A stretch of 8,682 nucleotides of DNA from S012-113 sp965368405 (GTDB lineage Bacteria > Bacteroidota > Bacteroidia > Cytophagales > Cyclobacteriaceae). The stretch spans positions 1 to 8,682 of the forward strand of contig CBDUMS010000114.1 of NCBI GenBank assembly GCA_965368405.1, in the 5' to 3' direction. Below the pieces are notes generated by a model, which was not told the origin of the DNA, made no database searches, and saw only the letters and a list, made by a program, of their open reading frames with translations. Of this stretch, positions 6,983 through 8,682 are shown one piece after another (the first letter of the stretch is position 1; every line of letters begins with the position of its first letter). Both the position numbers and the translations under genes were made by a program.

Positions 6983-7120
6983 TTAACGAGTAGTTCTGCA
7001 CCTTTTACTACAATAGACGACCTCGTTCCAGTTCTTCTCCCATTTCTTGCGCCATGTAAAAGGGAGTCCACAGCTCTTACAAATCTTTTGAGGCAGATCC
7101 GATTTTTTTCTAGCGCCCAT
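6983..7120 (-). CDS. DUF2256 small zinc-ribbon-like protein
   Basis: A 45-residue ORF on the minus strand, ATG 7118-7120 to TAA 6983-6985, easily missed by length cut-offs. It begins MGARKKSDLP and carries C14-xx-C17 (CKSC), then GLPFTWRKKWEKNW, then C37-xxx-C41 (CSKRC), ending in RTTR. Four cysteines in two pairs around an aromatic and basic core suggest a zinc knuckle or ribbon. The pattern is that of DUF2256, a family of very short proteins I associate with photolyase/cryptochrome genes; its function is unknown. It overlaps the upstream photolyase-like gene by 11 nt, and its stop is 2 nt before the downstream cryptochrome start, so it sits coupled between two flavoprotein genes. Highly basic; nucleic-acid or protein binding is possible but unproven. 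Confidence 0.9.
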   Translation of the reverse strand: MGARKKSDLPQKICKSCGLPFTWRKKWEKNWNEVVYCSKRCRTTR

Positions 7121-8204
7121 TTATTTCTTTTTTGCATTTTTTCCAAAAAGAAAAAAAGGAGGGAAAATAGCCCTGTACGCTAAACATCCAATCCCGAGGT
7201 TCCACTTTACCTTGATAATGACCATTGGTTGGATGTTCTTTAAAGAGTAGCTGGTCCTTGCCAACAATTGCCTCTAGCTCCTCGAATTCGCCAATAAAAA
7301 GCTTAAGCCCTGTGATATTCTCACCTAATTTCAGGATAAAGTCAATAGATTTCTGACTAACAGGATATTGCTCAAAATGCGATGGTTCGAGTAACATAAC
7401 CCGTTGTACATCCGAATCTTCTTGATGCCAATAGGGGTCTAAATTATAATAGTTATAGATCAAGGTCTTCCGGTCGTGATCCAAATCGGGCTTGTTAACT
7501 TCAGGTAATGGAGTTACTAAGTTTAACTTTAATCTTTCCTTCAGAAACTCGGGTACGGGAAGTGATGTAAGCGCTTCATACGAAGCATCTAAAAAGCTAT
7601 TTTTTTGGTTTGAAGTAAAGAACTGATTGATATTTTCCTGGTTTGCATAATATTTTTTATTGGCATTCGAGCCTACTACCCATTGCCAACTTAAGGCATT
7701 GCTAGCCCAATCGCCATCGAGTAGGTGATAATACATCCATTGCGCCGGTTTATACCAATGCGCCTGACTAATATTGCAAGCAATCGAGGCTACATACATC
7801 CGCATATGATTATGCATATAACCGGTGGCTTTTAGTTCTCTAATACCGGTGTCTACTGCTTCTATTTGAGTGCTTGGCTCCAGGAATACGGCTGGCATAT
7901 CGTTATGCAAAACCGGCTGGTGTGGCGATTTAAGATCACTATTAATCGCATCCCCTTTGGCAATCCATACTTGCTGCCAGTAATCTCTCCAGGCTAATTC
8001 CTGAACGAGCTTTTCAATATCACTCCACGGCAGATCCAGTGAAAGGATATAATTAAAAACTTGTTTCGTAGAGATAACGCCGCGAGAAATATATGGGCTT
8101 AAACGAGTTACTGCACCATCTTTGTGATTTCGGGTGGCGGCATATCGCACTGGATCAATCAATTGAACCCTCTTCTCGATTTCTGCTAATAACGTTGGAA
8201 ACAC
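7110..8204 (-). CDS. photolyase-like FAD-binding protein without N-terminal antenna domain
   Basis: 364 residues. It starts directly with the helical FAD-binding half of class I photolyases: TRNHKDGAVTRLSPYISRGV, QELAWRDYWQQVW (68-80), GYMHNHMRMYVAS, then LDGDWASNALSWQWVVGSN. N169 is in the place of the FAD-facing Asn of E. coli photolyase (N378), and W173/W175 match the WQW of the electron-transfer chain. The usual N-terminal alpha/beta antenna domain is missing. Instead about 140 residues follow the FAD domain, with a predicted strand-helix-strand-helix-strand pattern (VQRVMLLEP at 266-274, a helix, LKLFIGEF, a helix, LLFKEHP) and a conserved-looking end RDWMFSVQGYFPSFFSFWKKC. The start is GTG at 8204; no ATG exists between it and the in-frame stop at 8223-8225. 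It overlaps the upstream gene by 1 nt. A CPD/ssDNA repair or signalling role is possible; the exact subfamily is not certain. Confidence 0.86.
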   Translation of the reverse strand: MFPTLLAEIEKRVQLIDPVRYAATRNHKDGAVTRLSPYISRGVISTKQVFNYILSLDLPWSDIEKLVQELAWRDYWQQVWIAKGDAINSDLKSPHQPVLHNDMPAVFLEPSTQIEAVDTGIRELKATGYMHNHMRMYVASIACNISQAHWYKPAQWMYYHLLDGDWASNALSWQWVVGSNANKKYYANQENINQFFTSNQKNSFLDASYEALTSLPVPEFLKERLKLNLVTPLPEVNKPDLDHDRKTLIYNYYNLDPYWHQEDSDVQRVMLLEPSHFEQYPVSQKSIDFILKLGENITGLKLFIGEFEELEAIVGKDQLLFKEHPTNGHYQGKVEPRDWMFSVQGYFPSFFSFWKKCKKEINGR

Positions 8205-8473
8205 TACCTTTTTGAAATAGAATTATTAGAGATCGCTTTTTGTCTTACTGCTTTGAAGCGGGTAATATCCTTGCTTCGTTTTGCAAGATGTTTTTGACTT
8301 GTGCCACTATTTAGGCGCTTGCGCCAGAGACGAAAAGACTTCGTTGTAAGCTCCCGGCGCATAACCCGGATTACTTCTGACTCGGATAAGTTAAATTGGA
8401 AGGCAATTGCTTCAAAGGGTGTTTTATCTTCCCAGGCCATTTCAATTACACGATCAATTTCCGCTGAACTCAT
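8204..8473 (-). CDS. DUF2805/TIGR03643 family small basic protein
   Basis: 89 residues, function unknown. It has the recognisable family core IDRVIEMAWEDKTPFEAIAF, then QFNLSESEVIRVMRREL and SFRLWRKR, which I assign to TIGR03643/DUF2805, a small conserved bacterial family. The segment at about 17-43 reads like a helix-turn-helix (PFEAIAFQFNLSESEVIRVM: helix, LSE turn, second helix), and the remaining C-terminal half is strongly basic (WRKR, KHLAKRSK, RFKAVRQK). Nucleic-acid binding is therefore plausible but not shown. The ATG overlaps the stop of the CIA30 gene (ATGA), and the stop overlaps the GTG of the photolyase-like gene (TAGTG), so translation of all three is probably coupled. It may be a regulator or accessory factor of the neighbouring flavoproteins. 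Confidence 0.85.
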   Translation of the reverse strand: MSSAEIDRVIEMAWEDKTPFEAIAFQFNLSESEVIRVMRRELTTKSFRLWRKRLNSGTSQKHLAKRSKDITRFKAVRQKAISNNSISKR

Positions 8474-8682
8474 TTCTTTATCTGAATCTTATCGATAAGA
8501 AGCTGGAACTCCTCATTGCGCTTATTCCCAATTAGGAATACAACTTCTTCAATACTAGTATGATTAAAATTTGGCACATTCAGTTTATATCCTCTAAAGG
8601 ACGGGTACATGTCATTTAGTGTGATTTCAATGTCTTCCCAGTCTCCGGTTGTTTCAAAACTGGTTATATAGGAATAATACCT
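8470..8682 (-). CDS. CIA30-family protein, C-terminal part (5' end outside window)
   Basis: An open reading frame enters from the right edge and ends at TGA 8470-8472, giving the last 70 residues. WEDIEITLNDMYPSFRGYKL followed by IEEVVFLIGNK and EFQLLIDKI is the C-terminal pattern of the CIA30 family (named after complex I intermediate-associated protein 30), which has a galactose-binding-like beta-sandwich. Bacterial members are mostly uncharacterised, and a complex I role should not be assumed. It overlaps the DUF2805 start by 4 nt (ATGA) and is the first visible gene of the minus-strand array. The true operon start and promoter lie outside the window. Confidence 0.75.
   Translation of the reverse strand, partial: RYYSYITSFETTGDWEDIEITLNDMYPSFRGYKLNVPNFNHTSIEEVVFLIGNKRNEEFQLLIDKIQIKK

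Noticed and set aside
6981..7001. Upstream start for the cryptochrome (MQNYSLT extension)
   Set aside because: Would overlap the DUF2256 stop region; the ATG at 6980 lies 2 nt after that stop and directly before the conserved N terminus.
6964..7146. 60-residue minus-strand frame starting MEKMQKRNKW
   Set aside because: Out-of-frame reading of the same DNA that encodes the DUF2256 protein; that frame has the CxxC/CxxxC pattern and coupled start and stop, this one has no recognisable features.
7101..7160. A/T homopolymer runs at the photolyase-like/DUF2256 junction as a frameshift or terminator
   Set aside because: Both frames stay open and end cleanly; there is no stem before the T runs on the minus strand.
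1..8682. CRISPR arrays, tRNA/rRNA genes, insertion sequences
   Set aside because: No spaced direct repeats, clover-leaf sequences, transposase frames or terminal repeats were seen.

Overview
The window looks like part of a pigmented Bacteroidota chromosome (Flavobacteriia or Cytophagia type, probably aquatic). Four things point there: low-GC coding with no clear Shine-Dalgarno sequences before starts, one perfect TAnnTTTG -7 promoter element, a two-domain Thermus-type isocitrate dehydrogenase, and a carotenoid gene set known from myxol, saproxanthin and flexixanthin producers. Genus cannot be fixed from the sequence alone.

Layout. (1) 1-844 (+): 3' part of an NADP-type isocitrate dehydrogenase gene (icd), followed by a strong intrinsic terminator at 887-913. 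(2) 845-1034: regulatory gap with the terminator, a perfect inverted repeat (938-961) and a probable promoter with a MerR-like dyad (979-1014). (3) 1035-4276 (+): carotenoid operon crtD - cruF - crtY, each gene overlapping the next (11 and 20 nt). (4) 4262-5430 (-): crtA and crtZ, transcribed toward crtY. The crtA and crtY 3' ends overlap by 15 nt. A perfect Bacteroidota -7 element sits just upstream of crtZ. (5) 5469-8682 (-): a tightly coupled five-gene array. In transcription order it is a CIA30-family protein (cut by the window edge), a DUF2805/TIGR03643 protein, an antenna-less photolyase-like FAD protein, a 45-residue DUF2256 zinc-ribbon protein (too short for usual ORF callers), and a cryptochrome/photolyase of the prokaryotic FeS-BCP (DPRP) family. 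Junctions are 4-nt overlap, 1-nt overlap, 11-nt overlap and a 2-nt gap.

How the genes work together. The carotenoid enzymes fit a monocyclic, myxol-type pathway. CrtY closes one beta ring on lycopene, CruF hydrates the open psi end at C1', CrtD adds the 3',4' double bond, CrtZ hydroxylates ring C3, and the CrtA-like enzyme oxidises C2'. Early steps (CrtE, CrtB, CrtI) must lie elsewhere. The adjoining array carries two different photolyase-superfamily flavoproteins and two small conserved proteins, one zinc-binding and one with an HTH-like segment. The region as a whole reads as a light-response and photoprotection island.

Most interesting points: the FeS-BCP-family cryptochrome has lost all four cysteines that hold the [4Fe-4S] cluster and most of the loop carrying them. 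The photolyase-like partner lacks the N-terminal antenna domain but ends in an alpha/beta module. The five genes are coupled as if their products work together.
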